Shown here piece by piece: positions 55,257 through 63,931 of a stretch of DNA of 64,000 nt; position 1 is the stretch's first letter; every line of letters begins with the position of its first letter. The position numbers and the translations under genes were made by a program. Source of the stretch: Roseomonas sp. (GTDB lineage Bacteria > Pseudomonadota > Alphaproteobacteria > Acetobacterales > Acetobacteraceae). The notes under the pieces are model-generated. The model made no database searches, had not been told where the DNA came from, and saw only the letters and a program-made list of their open reading frames with translations. The DNA lies in the NCBI GenBank assembly GCA_031180725.1, contig JAPSLO010000001.1, positions 310,001 through 374,000 of the forward strand, given 5' to 3'.

Positions 55257-56030
55257 ATGCCGGTGACATTGCTGGAGGGGCGTCGCGCGCTGGTGACCGG
55301 CGCGGGGACGGGGATCGGTGCCGCCATCGCCATTGCACTGGCGGCAGCCGGCGCGCGGGTGGCGGTGACGGATTTGGACGAGGTCGCGGCGAACCGCGTG
55401 GCGGCGGAGATCGGCGGCCTGGCCTTCGCGCTGGACGTGACGGATGCGGCCGCAACTGCCGCGGCCTTCGATGCGGCGGAGAAATCGATGGGTCAGATCG
55501 ACCTGGTCTGTGCCAATGCCGGTGTCTCCACCATGCAGCGCGTGCAGGACCTGACCGAACAGGAATGGGACTTCAACATGACGGTCAATGCCAAGGGCGT
55601 CTTCCTGACGAATCGGGAGGCGATCCGACGCTGGCTGCCGCGCGGCACCCAGGGCACGATCGTCAACACTGCGTCCCTGGCGGCCAAGGTTGGCGCGCCA
55701 CTGCTTGCGCATTATTCCGCCAGCAAATTCGCCGTGGTCGGCTTCACCCAGGCGCTGGCGCGGGAAGTCGCGCCTGTCGGCATCCGCGCCAATTGCGTCT
55801 GTCCGGGCTTCGTGCGTACCTCCATGCAGGATCGCGAGGTGCAGTGGGAAGCGAGGCTGCGGGGCATCACGCCGGACCAGGTCGTGGCCGACTATGTCGC
55901 GCAGACCCCGCTCGGCCGGCTGGAGGAGCCGGAGGATGTCGCTGGCGTGGTGGTCTTCCTGCATTCCGACCTGGCGCGTTTCATGACTGGCCAGGCGGTG
56001 AACGTCACAGGTGGAGTCTATATGACATGA
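55257..56030 (+). CDS. Short-chain dehydrogenase/reductase
   Basis: 257-residue classical SDR. The cofactor motif TGAGTGIG (14-21) and the acidic TDLDE, which favours NAD over NADP, are present, followed by CANAG, the catalytic Ser in NTASLAA and the YxxxK motif YSASK. ANCVCPGFV and the C terminus GQAVNVTGGVYM are usual. It likely oxidises a sugar alcohol or acid, or a ketose, because BtpA-like and FGGY-kinase genes follow with ATGA and TGATG overlaps. A 2-keto-3-deoxy-L-fuconate dehydrogenase role, linking it to the cassette at 47-49 kb, is possible but unproven. Confidence 0.87.
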   Translation: MPVTLLEGRRALVTGAGTGIGAAIAIALAAAGARVAVTDLDEVAANRVAAEIGGLAFALDVTDAAATAAAFDAAEKSMGQIDLVCANAGVSTMQRVQDLTEQEWDFNMTVNAKGVFLTNREAIRRWLPRGTQGTIVNTASLAAKVGAPLLAHYSASKFAVVGFTQALAREVAPVGIRANCVCPGFVRTSMQDREVQWEARLRGITPDQVVADYVAQTPLGRLEEPEDVAGVVVFLHSDLARFMTGQAVNVTGGVYMT

Positions 56031-56827
56031 GCAGCTCTCCGCTGCTGGCGATGGTCAAGCCGATCGTCGCCATGGTGCATTTCAAGCCTCTGCCGGGTTC
56101 TTCGGCCTATGACGCCGCCGGCGGCATGGAAGCAATCATCGAAGGCGCGGCGCGCGACATCGAGGCGCTGCAGGCGGCCGGCGTGGATGCCATGATGTTC
56201 GGCAATGAGGGCGACCGCCCGTACCGCACCAAAGCGTCCGGCGCGGGCCTGGCGGCAATGGCCGCGGCGATCGGAGCGCTGAAGCCGCTGCTGAAAGTGC
56301 CCTTCGGCGTGAACTATCTGTGGGACCCGCTGGCCACGGTACAGCTGGCCGTCGCCACCGGTGCTGCCTTCGCGCGTGAGATCTTCACCGGCGTCTATGC
56401 CAGCGACATGGGCGTCTGGGCCCCGGATGCCGCCGCGGCGCTGGAGGAACGTGCACGGCTCGGCCGGCAGGACCTGACGCTGCTGTTCAACATCAATGCG
56501 GAGTTCGCGGCGCCGCTGGATACACGCCCGGTGGAGACGCGTGCGCGCAGCGCAGCCTTCTCATCCCTCGCGGATGTCATCTGCGTTTCCGGCGGCATGA
56601 CCGGGGAAGGGGTGGAGGTCTCCGGCCTGGCGAAGGTGAAGCGCGCCCTGCCGGCCACCCCGGTCTTCGCCAATACCGGCGTGCGCATCGACACGGTGGC
56701 GGAGATCCTGAAGCACGCCGATGGCTGCGTGGTGGGCACGCATTTCAAGATCGGTGGCGACACCTGGGCGCCGGTGGATCCCGAACGCGCGCTGCGCTTC
56801 ATGGATTTTGTGCGCACGCTGCGCTGA
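56027..56827 (+). CDS. BtpA family protein
   Basis: 266 residues of the BtpA TIM-barrel family. The opening VKPIVAMVHFKPLPGS and the mid segments MFGNEGDRPYRTK, VPFGVNYLWDPLATV and FTGVYASDMGVWAPDA are diagnostic, and VVGTHFKIGGDTW marks the phosphate-type loop. BtpA was first tied to photosystem I biogenesis in cyanobacteria, but in heterotrophs relatives lie with sugar kinases and transporters. Here it sits between an SDR and an FGGY kinase, so a sugar-phosphate role (aldolase- or isomerase-like) is more plausible. Confidence 0.83.
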   Translation: MSSSPLLAMVKPIVAMVHFKPLPGSSAYDAAGGMEAIIEGAARDIEALQAAGVDAMMFGNEGDRPYRTKASGAGLAAMAAAIGALKPLLKVPFGVNYLWDPLATVQLAVATGAAFAREIFTGVYASDMGVWAPDAAAALEERARLGRQDLTLLFNINAEFAAPLDTRPVETRARSAAFSSLADVICVSGGMTGEGVEVSGLAKVKRALPATPVFANTGVRIDTVAEILKHADGCVVGTHFKIGGDTWAPVDPERALRFMDFVRTLR

Positions 56828-58311
56828 TGTCGGTTGTCCTCGGCCTGGATATTGGAACCACCTCCACCATCGGAATCCTGGTGGAGACGGATGGAAGCGT
56901 GCTGGCGCTGGCAGATGCGCCGGTGACATTGCACAGCGACCACCCTGGCTGGGCCGAGGAGGATCCGGAGGAATGGTGGGCCAATACCGGCACTGTCTGC
57001 CGCGCATTGCTGGCCAAGGCCGGTGTCGCACCCGCGCAAGTGAAGGCGGTGGGCGTGACCGGCATGGTACCGGCGCTGGTCGCGCTGGATACCGAAGGCC
57101 GGCCGCTGCGCCGCTCCATCCAGCAATCTGATGGCCGCAGCGGTGCGCAGGTGGCGGCGCTGGCGGCCGAGATCGACGAGGCCCGCTTCCTGGCCCGCAC
57201 CGGGAACGGGGTGAACCAGCAATTGGTCGCGCCGCGGCTGCGCTGGCTGGCGCAGCACGAACCCGACGCCTTCGCGCGTATCGCGACGGTGCTGGGCAGC
57301 TACGACTTCATCGCAGGGCGGCTGACCGGCACGCCGGCGCTGGAACGCAATTGGGCGCTGGAGGCCGGCTTCCTCGACCTCGCCACCGGCGGCATTGCCG
57401 AGGACTTGGTGATGCTGGCCGGCATCTCACCCGCACAGCTGCCGAAGCTGCGCTCCGGCGAGGAAATCATCGGCACCGTCACCGCCGCCGCAGCCGCCCA
57501 TACCGGATTGGCGAAAGGCACGCCCGTGATAGCGGGGGCGGCGGACCATGTCGCCTCGGCCTTCGTCGCGGGCATCGCGCGGCCGGGCGACCTGCTCATC
57601 AAGTTCGGCGGCGCCGGCGATGTGCTGCTGGCCACCGACGCGCCGAAACCCGATCCGCGGCTGTTCCTGGATTTCCACATCGTACCCGGCCTGTTCATGC
57701 CGAACGGATGCATGGTGTCATCCGGCTCCCTGCTGAACTGGCTGGCAGGGCTGCTGGGGCAGGACCATGCGGCGCTGGACGCGCTGGCCGAGCGGGTGCC
57801 GCCGGGCAGCGAGGGGCTGGTGCTGCTGCCCTATTTCCTCGGCGAGAAGACGCCCATCCAGGACCCCGCCGCGCGCGGCACGCTGGTGGGGCTTGGGCTG
57901 CACCACACGCGCGGACATATCTGGCGCGCCTTCCTGGAGGCGGTCTGCTTCGGCTTCCGCCACCATGTGGATGTGGCGCGGGAGATCGGCTACCCGGTCA
58001 CGCGCATCATCGCCTCGGACGGCGGCACGCGGAGCGCGGTGTGGATGCAGGTGGCGGCCGATGTGCTGGGGCAGCCCGTGCGGCTTCTGGAAGGACATCC
58101 GGGCTCCTGCCTGGGCGCGGCCTATGTGGCGGGCGTGGCGATCGGCGCGCTGCCAGGATGGGAGGAGATGCGCCGCTTCGTCCGGCCCGCGCGGATCGTC
58201 GAGCCGCGTGCGGAAGCGATCGCGATCTATGACGAAGCCTATGACGCCTATCGCGAGCTCTACGAGCGGCTGAAACCCTTTTACCCGCGGTTGGCGCGGT
58301 TCGGCGGCTGA
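56827..58311 (+). CDS. FGGY family carbohydrate kinase, xylulokinase-like
   Basis: 494-residue ASKHA-fold kinase. The N-terminal phosphate-1 loop LGLDIGTTSTIGILV, the WAEEDPEEWW segment typical of xylulokinases, AGAADHVAS and FGGAGDVLLAT (adenine/phosphate loops), and the second-domain ASDGGTRSAVWMQVAADVLG are all visible. It phosphorylates a ketose or polyol with ATP. The start forms TGATG with the btpA stop. It would trap the sugar produced by the SDR. The substrate is unresolved; its stop directly abuts the convergent amidohydrolase gene. Confidence 0.88.
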   Translation: MSVVLGLDIGTTSTIGILVETDGSVLALADAPVTLHSDHPGWAEEDPEEWWANTGTVCRALLAKAGVAPAQVKAVGVTGMVPALVALDTEGRPLRRSIQQSDGRSGAQVAALAAEIDEARFLARTGNGVNQQLVAPRLRWLAQHEPDAFARIATVLGSYDFIAGRLTGTPALERNWALEAGFLDLATGGIAEDLVMLAGISPAQLPKLRSGEEIIGTVTAAAAAHTGLAKGTPVIAGAADHVASAFVAGIARPGDLLIKFGGAGDVLLATDAPKPDPRLFLDFHIVPGLFMPNGCMVSSGSLLNWLAGLLGQDHAALDALAERVPPGSEGLVLLPYFLGEKTPIQDPAARGTLVGLGLHHTRGHIWRAFLEAVCFGFRHHVDVAREIGYPVTRIIASDGGTRSAVWMQVAADVLGQPVRLLEGHPGSCLGAAYVAGVAIGALPGWEEMRRFVRPARIVEPRAEAIAIYDEAYDAYRELYERLKPFYPRLARFGG

Positions 58312-59493
58312 TCAGGCCAGCACCCCGTTCCGCGCCACCACGCGGCCCGCCTTGATCACCATCTCCCGCGCTGGCGCGCCGGCCACGGCTTCCGGCACAT
58401 GCGCGGCGCGCAGCACAACCAGATCCGCCGGCGCGCCCGGCGCGATCCTTGGCGCGGGGAGGCCCATTACGCGGGCAGGCGCCTCGGTGACCAGCGACAG
58501 AGCCAGCCGCAGCTCCTCATTCGTTAGCAGCGCGGCGCGGTAGCCCACCAGCCGTGCGCGTTCCAGCATGTCGCCGTTGCCATAGGGCGACCACGCATCG
58601 CGGATGTTGTCGGAGCCAACGAAGACCGTGACGCCCTCCGCCACCAGCCGCTTGACCGGCGGGATCGCCTCCGGCCCCGGGCCATTGGTCATGATGGCGA
58701 CACCCGCTTGCGCCAGCACCGCGGCGGTGCGGCCCAGCGTCGCGTCGCTCACCTCGCCCAGTGCGAAGGCGTGGCTCACCGCGACGCGGCCCGCCATGCC
58801 GGCGGCCTTGGTGCGCGCCGCAATGCGCCGCAGCTCATAGGCGCCGAGTTCACCGGGATCGTGCAGGTGGATGTCCACCAGCGCGCCATGGCGTTCCGCG
58901 ATGCCGAAGATGACGGCCAGTTGGCCCTCGATATCCTCGTCGATGCAGGCCGGGTCCAGCCCGCCCACCACCTCGCAGCCGGCGCGGATTGCGTCCTCCA
59001 TCAGCCCTGGCGCGCCGGGATGGCTCAGCACGCCGGATTGCGGAAAGGCGACGAGCTGGATGGAGAGGAGATGCGCCACCTCCTCCCGCAGCCTCAGCAG
59101 GGCTTCCAACCCCTTCAGTCCGACCTCGCTGTCCACATCCACATGGCTGCGCAGCGCCGTGGTGCCGCGCGCTGTCACATGCTCCACCAGCCGCCGCGCG
59201 CGCAGCGCCATGGGTTCCGTGATGCGCCGGCGCTCGGCCTTCTCGGCCTCGATCCGGCCCGCCACCGAGCCATCCGGCACATGCGGCCGCCAGGGTAAGC
59301 CGAGATAGGTCTTGTCGAGGTGGATGTGCCCATCCACCAGGCCCGGAATCACCAGCGCGCCGTCCAGTGCGATCCGCGTGGGGCCTTCCAGCGAGCCGGC
59401 CGGCGAGATTCGCGCAATGCATCCGGCCGCGATGCCGACATCCACCCTTTCGCCGTCCAGCAGCGCATCGCCCAGCACCAGGTCATCCGGCAT
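58312..59493 (-). CDS. Amidohydrolase, cytosine deaminase/CodA-like
   Basis: 393 residues from MPDDLV. Metal site 1 is GLVDGHIHLDK, followed by LRSHVDVD, DIHLHDPGE, SHAFALG and the catalytic Asp in VGSDNIRDAWSPYGNGDML. NIRDAW with PYG is the pattern of CodA and N-isopropylammelide hydrolases, so it probably deaminates or hydrolyses an N-heterocycle. The start at 59493 follows GACGAGGACGCGACGAG and aligns with the family; an ATG at 59520 forming TGATG with the upstream stop, or a TTG at 59523, are alternatives. It is last in a three-gene operon with an SMP-30 lactonase and a dehydrogenase. Confidence 0.83.
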   Translation of the reverse strand: MPDDLVLGDALLDGERVDVGIAAGCIARISPAGSLEGPTRIALDGALVIPGLVDGHIHLDKTYLGLPWRPHVPDGSVAGRIEAEKAERRRITEPMALRARRLVEHVTARGTTALRSHVDVDSEVGLKGLEALLRLREEVAHLLSIQLVAFPQSGVLSHPGAPGLMEDAIRAGCEVVGGLDPACIDEDIEGQLAVIFGIAERHGALVDIHLHDPGELGAYELRRIAARTKAAGMAGRVAVSHAFALGEVSDATLGRTAAVLAQAGVAIMTNGPGPEAIPPVKRLVAEGVTVFVGSDNIRDAWSPYGNGDMLERARLVGYRAALLTNEELRLALSLVTEAPARVMGLPAPRIAPGAPADLVVLRAAHVPEAVAGAPAREMVIKAGRVVARNGVLA

Positions 59494-59519
59494 CTCGTCG
59501 CGTCCTCGTCCGGTGGGCA

Positions 59520-60368
59520 TCAATCGGCGAAGCGGCCCACCGGCACGCCGGCAATGCCCACATCCAGCTCGATCATCGCGCCGTCATCCGGCCCCGCATC
59601 CGGCCCGCGCAGGCTGGTGACGAAGAGCCGCCGCAGTCCCGGCCCGGCGAAGCAGGGCATGGTGGGCGCGCGCAGCGGCAGTTTCACCGCGCGGTCCAGC
59701 CGGCCATCCGGCAGCCAGCGGTTCAGCACGCCGGCCGAGACGCCGGCCGACCAGTAGCCGCCCTCCACATCCACCGCGCCGCCGTCCGGCCGGCCGACCG
59801 CATCATCCGGCTGCGCCACCAGACGGCGCGGCCCGATGCGGCCCGTCGCCTCCTCCCACAGTGCGGTCCAGATGCAGCGGGTGCGGCTATCCGTGTGCCA
59901 CAGCGTGGCGCCGTCCGGGCTCCAGGCCAGGCCGTTGGAGACCATCAGCCCATCGACCAGCTTCTGCACACTGCCATCCGCGGCCAGACTCCACAGCGCG
60001 GCGATGGGCTCCTTCTCGGGCCGGTCGTCCATGCCGCCGACCACGAAGCGCCCACCGGGGGAGGCCTTGCCGTCATTCAGCCGGTTGTGCGGCCGGTCGG
60101 CCTCGGGCGAGGCCAGCTTCTCGAAGCGGCCACTCGCCGGATCGAAGAAGGCGACGCCGGAGCGCAGCGCCACCAGCACCCGCCCGGATCGGCAGAGCGC
60201 AATGGAGCCTACCGCTTCCGGCATCGTCCAGCTTTCGGTCGCGCCGCTATCAGGATCGGTGCAGTGCAGGGCAGGGGCCAGGATGTCCACCCACCAGATC
60301 CGGCCGGTGGCTTCGTCCCAGACCGGGCTTTCCCCAACGCGGGCGCGTGGCGTGTCCAGGATGCGCAT
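59520..60368 (-). CDS. SMP-30/gluconolactonase family protein
   Basis: 282 residues forming a six-bladed propeller. The opening RVGESPVWDEATGRIWWVDI carries the metal-binding Glu, with RPHNRLNDGKASPGGRFVVGG (Asn and Asp ligands) and VSNGLAWSPDGATLWHTDS (catalytic Asp site) following. The family hydrolyses sugar lactones such as gluconolactone, arabinolactone or xylonolactone using Ca2+ or Zn2+. The start MRILDT at 60368 is preferred over an upstream reading that is not homologous. It follows the dehydrogenase gene by 7 bp. Confidence 0.87.
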   Translation of the reverse strand: MRILDTPRARVGESPVWDEATGRIWWVDILAPALHCTDPDSGATESWTMPEAVGSIALCRSGRVLVALRSGVAFFDPASGRFEKLASPEADRPHNRLNDGKASPGGRFVVGGMDDRPEKEPIAALWSLAADGSVQKLVDGLMVSNGLAWSPDGATLWHTDSRTRCIWTALWEEATGRIGPRRLVAQPDDAVGRPDGGAVDVEGGYWSAGVSAGVLNRWLPDGRLDRAVKLPLRAPTMPCFAGPGLRRLFVTSLRGPDAGPDDGAMIELDVGIAGVPVGRFAD

Positions 60369-60375
60369 GGCGGCC

Positions 60376-61368
60376 TCAATAGCCCTTCGCCGGATCCACC
60401 CGGTTCGGCGCCGGCCGGCCGGCCCGCAGCTCCGCCAGGTTCCGCAGCAGGATGTCCAGTGTGCGGTCGTTATAGGTGTTCGGATCATCCGAGGAGACAT
60501 GCGGCACTACCAGCATTCCCGGCGTGCGCCACAGCCGGTGATCCCTCGGCAGCGGTTCCGGGACCGCGACATCGGTGACGCAGCCATCCAGGTGGCCGGA
60601 CTCCAGTAGGTTGCAGGCGGCGTCCTGGTCCCAGATGGCGCCGCGCGCCATGTTCACCACCATCGCGCCGCGCGGCAGCAGTTCCAGCCGCCGCCGGGTG
60701 ATGAGGCCCTGGGTCTGCGGCGTCAGCGGGCAGGCCAGCAGCAGGAACTCGGCGCGCGGCAGCACCGCGTCCAGCGCCTCCGTCCCATGCACCTCGGCGC
60801 AATGCGGATGCGGCGCAGGGTTGGCGCGAATGCCCAGCACCCTCATGCCGAAGGCGGCTGCCTGGCGCGCCGCCGCGCCGCCCAGGGTGCCGAGCCCCAC
60901 GACGCAGAGTGTGCGCCCTGCCAGCACCGAGCCGGAGCGCGGTGCCCAGAGCCCCTCGCGCTGGTTGCTGGCGAAGCGCGGGATATGCGTCGCCAGCATC
61001 AGCAGGGCCATCAGCGCGAATTCCCCGGCCTTGTCGGCATGGGCGCCGCGGTTGTTCAGCAGCAGCACATCAGGTGGTAGCCAGTCGAAGGGCGCCAGCC
61101 GGTCCAGCCCAGCCGAAGTGCAGGCCACCACGCGCAGCCGCAGGGCACGGGCCTTCAGCCTGCCATCAGCCAGGCGCTCACTCACCTCGCACGTCCAGGT
61201 CAGCACCACCTCGGCCTCGCCAATGGCGGCGGTGAAGCCGGCATCGTCATGGGCGAAGCTCACCTCCAGCGGGCCCAGCGCCGGGCCACGTGCCACGGCC
61301 GCTTCCCACTGGGCGGGGGTGATGGCGAATGGGTGGTCGGCCGAGGGATTCTGGATGTGGATGCGCAT
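60376..61368 (-). CDS. D-isomer 2-hydroxyacid dehydrogenase family protein
   Basis: 330 residues. The Rossmann motif VVGLGTLGGAA is followed by an Arg (GIRANP), favouring NADP. The catalytic Arg is in NMARGAIWD and the His in VVPHVSS; the usual Glu lies in AVPEPLPRDH. The N-terminal substrate domain (FTAAIGEAEVVLTW, NNRGAHADKAGEFALMALL) is normal. The substrate is not deducible; with a lactonase and an amidohydrolase downstream, oxidation or reduction of a sugar-derived 2-oxoacid is plausible. It is first in its operon, transcribed away from the TpsB gene's terminator hairpin. Confidence 0.83.
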   Translation of the reverse strand: MRIHIQNPSADHPFAITPAQWEAAVARGPALGPLEVSFAHDDAGFTAAIGEAEVVLTWTCEVSERLADGRLKARALRLRVVACTSAGLDRLAPFDWLPPDVLLLNNRGAHADKAGEFALMALLMLATHIPRFASNQREGLWAPRSGSVLAGRTLCVVGLGTLGGAAARQAAAFGMRVLGIRANPAPHPHCAEVHGTEALDAVLPRAEFLLLACPLTPQTQGLITRRRLELLPRGAMVVNMARGAIWDQDAACNLLESGHLDGCVTDVAVPEPLPRDHRLWRTPGMLVVPHVSSDDPNTYNDRTLDILLRNLAELRAGRPAPNRVDPAKGY

Positions 61369-61391
61369 GGCGGCGACCCTCGCAGGCCGGC

Positions 61392-61420
61392 GCGCCGCGT
61401 CAAGCCCGGCGACGCGGCGC
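61392..61420 (-). terminator. Hairpin downstream of the TpsB gene
   Basis: GCGCCGCGTC and GACGCGGCGC form a perfect 10-bp stem with a 9-nt loop, beginning 22 nt past the stop of the minus-strand TpsB gene. No U-tract follows. It also lies in the leader of the downstream dehydrogenase operon. Confidence 0.4.
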
Positions 61421-61442
61421 CGGATATGCGGCCGCTGCCGGG

Positions 61443-63134
61443 CTAGTAGCGCAGCAGCAGCCGGGCGTAGATCGCGTTCTCCTCTAGCGGCGTCACGCCG
61501 GCGCCTTCCGGCCGGCGCGTCAGCCGCCGCACCGCTTCGAGGTCGAGCTGCACGCTCTCCTCGAACTGCAAGCGCAGGCCGCCGCCCCAGGAGGCGACCG
61601 CGCGTTCGATCCCGCCCGGCCCGTTGTCCCAGCTGCGGCCCTCGTCCCGAAACAGATAGAGCTGCGCGCCGATGCCGAGCGTCTCGCCCGTGCCGAGATC
61701 CAGCCGGAACTGGCGCCCGGCCTGGAGTTCCACCGATCCGGCCAGCGCGCGGTCGCCTGTCACCTGGCCAGCATAGAAGCCGCGGCCCAGCCTGGTACCG
61801 CCCAGATAGAACTTCTCGGCTGGCGGCAGGATGTCGTCGGTCCATTGCGCGCCGGCCTGGCCCTGCACCGAGATCAGCCAGCCATCACCAGGCACCAGCA
61901 GCGGCTGCAACCGCGCCGCCTCCAGCGTCACGCGCCGAAAACCGAAATCGCTGCCGGCGCGGGCGGTGGTGCCGCTGCTGCCCTCGCTGGCGCCGAAGGC
62001 CTCGATCCCCTGATGCAGACGCAGTGTGGCGATGGTGCTGGCGGCGGCCGGCGCCCAGGCCAGCACCGCATCCTGCGCGGCCAGCTCCACGCCGAAGCGG
62101 AAGGCGCGCACTGCGTCGCGGCTCTGCCTTTCCCGCGGCATGCCGGGGGCGAGGCGCGCTTCCACCACACTTTCGAAGGCGTCCAGCGCGCCGCTCAACG
62201 TGACAGTCGCCGGCCGGCTGCGGACCAGCGGATAGGCCAGCCCGATCCCCGCCACGCGCGTCTGCCCCGCATAGCCGATGGCGGCCAGCTCCGATCCGGG
62301 CGCGGCCCGCCCCGCGCCGGCCCAGGCGCGCCAGCGCAGGCCGGAACCGCCCAGGAAGGCTTCCTCCGTCACTTGAATGAAGCTCTGGCCGTTGGCGTCG
62401 GATTGCAGCGCGGCGAATTCGGTGCGTTCGCCGAAGCGGGTGAAGCTGTTGAGCTGTGCCAGCAGCAGCGCCTGCCAGGCGCCGGTCAGGCGGTAGCCGC
62501 GATTGTCCAGGTTCAGGAAGCCGCTCACCGGCCGCCGTGCCAGCCGCACGACCAGTTGCAGCGCGCCCGGCTCGCCCGGCAGGGGGCGCAGCACGCCCTG
62601 CGCCGTCAGGCCGGGAATGTCGGAGGCCAGCAGCAGTGCGCGTTCCAGCGCAGCGTGGCGCAGCGGCCTTTCGCCCTGGAGGCCTTGCAGGAAGCGCATG
62701 GCCTGGCGCGTCGCGGGGCCGGCCTCACCATCCAGCGTCACCTCGGCGATGAAGCCTTCGGTCACCTGCAGCTGCAGCTCTGCGAAGCCGTCGGGCAGTG
62801 GCGCCAGCCGCGCCGCCACGGCGACATAGGGCATGCCGGCGGCGCGATAGGCCTGAAGCACGGCCAGCCGCGCCGTCTCGATCTCGCCGAGGGTCACTGG
62901 CCCGCCTTGCAGCGGCGACAGGGCGGCTCTCAGCGTGGCCTGTGGCAGGGCAGTGCTGCCTGTCACGGTGGCACGCGCCAGCGGAACCTGATGGCTCTCC
63001 CCCGGGCCGGTGCGGCGAGCGGGTTCGGGCGGCAGCAGGGCGGGGCCGAGGCGCGGGGGCTCGGCAGGCGCGGTGCGCTCGATCACGCCAGGCTGGGGGG
63101 GCGGCGCCTGCGCCAAGGCAGGGGCGGCCAGCAC
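61443..63134 (-). CDS. Two-partner secretion outer-membrane transporter, ShlB/FhaC (TpsB) family
   Basis: Outer-membrane Omp85-superfamily transporter of 563 residues counted from a GTG. After a Pro-rich linker come a POTRA_2 domain (about 52-125) and a ShlB-type POTRA, then the 16-strand barrel with FYLGGTRLGRGFYAG (the VRGY/F-like lid loop) and the terminal LLLRY, ending in an aromatic residue as barrel proteins do. No ATG exists in frame: upstream the frame gives MGPRLAWRVAWLVL-like signal-peptide residues from a CTG at 63170, set 9 nt after a perfect AAGGAGG. The real start is therefore probably this CTG and not the GTG at 63134, which cuts the signal peptide. The secreted TpsA partner is not in the window. 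Confidence 0.82.
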   Translation of the reverse strand: MLAAPALAQAPPPQPGVIERTAPAEPPRLGPALLPPEPARRTGPGESHQVPLARATVTGSTALPQATLRAALSPLQGGPVTLGEIETARLAVLQAYRAAGMPYVAVAARLAPLPDGFAELQLQVTEGFIAEVTLDGEAGPATRQAMRFLQGLQGERPLRHAALERALLLASDIPGLTAQGVLRPLPGEPGALQLVVRLARRPVSGFLNLDNRGYRLTGAWQALLLAQLNSFTRFGERTEFAALQSDANGQSFIQVTEEAFLGGSGLRWRAWAGAGRAAPGSELAAIGYAGQTRVAGIGLAYPLVRSRPATVTLSGALDAFESVVEARLAPGMPRERQSRDAVRAFRFGVELAAQDAVLAWAPAAASTIATLRLHQGIEAFGASEGSSGTTARAGSDFGFRRVTLEAARLQPLLVPGDGWLISVQGQAGAQWTDDILPPAEKFYLGGTRLGRGFYAGQVTGDRALAGSVELQAGRQFRLDLGTGETLGIGAQLYLFRDEGRSWDNGPGGIERAVASWGGGLRLQFEESVQLDLEAVRRLTRRPEGAGVTPLEENAIYARLLLRY

Positions 63135-63419
63135 CAGCCACGCAACGCGCCAAGCGAGGCGAGGGCCCAGCGTCCCGATCCTCCTTCTGCATCATGTCCG
63201 GAACTTGCCTTGGCCCCGGCGGCCCTGTTTGCGGCCCGGCCCGGGGTTTCGTCAACCTTGCGTTGTCGCCGGGGCGAGTCTTTCCACCATCCGTGGCTGC
63301 GCACCGCATAGGCATGCCGCCGCTGTGATGCGCAGCCGCTGGGGCGCTAGAGGGAGGCGTCCGGCGCACAAGGCTGGCACGCACGTTGCTGGGCCGGTGG
63401 GCCCTGACCGGAGTGCCGC

Positions 63420-63917
63420 ATGACCGAGCCCCTCACCGCCGGCCTGTTCCATGTTGCGGTGAAGACCAACGACCTAGCCGCTACCGTCGCCTTCTACACG
63501 CGCGTCATCGGGCTGGTGGAGGTGAAACGGCCCGACTTCGGCTATCCGGGCGCCTGGCTCGGCGTGCCACTGCCTGGCGGTCTGGCCATCCTGCATGTCT
63601 ATGCGGGCGGTCCGGCGATGGCGCCGGAAGGGCGTGCGCCGCTGGGCACCGCGGCGATCGACCATGTCTCGCTGGCCTGCCGCGGCTATCACGGCTTCAT
63701 CGCGCGCTTCCAGGCCGCCGGGCTCGACTGGCGTGAATTCCTCGTGCCCGGCACCAGCCTCTGGCAGCTCTTCGTGCACGACCCCTCCGGCGTGCAGTTG
63801 GAACTGACCTTCGATGGCAGCGCCGAGGACGGCCCGCCCCCCGACATGTCCGAGGGCCGCCGCTACGTCGCCGGTGCCAGCTTTCACGACCCCGCCACCT
63901 ATCCGACGCTTCGCTGA
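63420..63917 (+). CDS. VOC (glyoxalase/bleomycin-resistance) family protein
   Basis: 165 residues with two beta-alpha-beta-beta-beta modules. The first opens LFHVAVKTNDLAATVAFYTRVIGL (His11 a metal ligand) and the second IDHVSLACRGYHGFIARFQAAGLDW, with a late Glu in GVQLELTF as the matching ligand. Such proteins are dioxygenases, isomerases or binding proteins; the substrate is unknown. The ATG at 63420 is preceded by CCGGAGTGCCGC, a weak site. The following gene starts 14 bp after its stop. Confidence 0.85.
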   Translation: MTEPLTAGLFHVAVKTNDLAATVAFYTRVIGLVEVKRPDFGYPGAWLGVPLPGGLAILHVYAGGPAMAPEGRAPLGTAAIDHVSLACRGYHGFIARFQAAGLDWREFLVPGTSLWQLFVHDPSGVQLELTFDGSAEDGPPPDMSEGRRYVAGASFHDPATYPTLR

Positions 63918-63931
63918 AGGAATGCCTGCCA

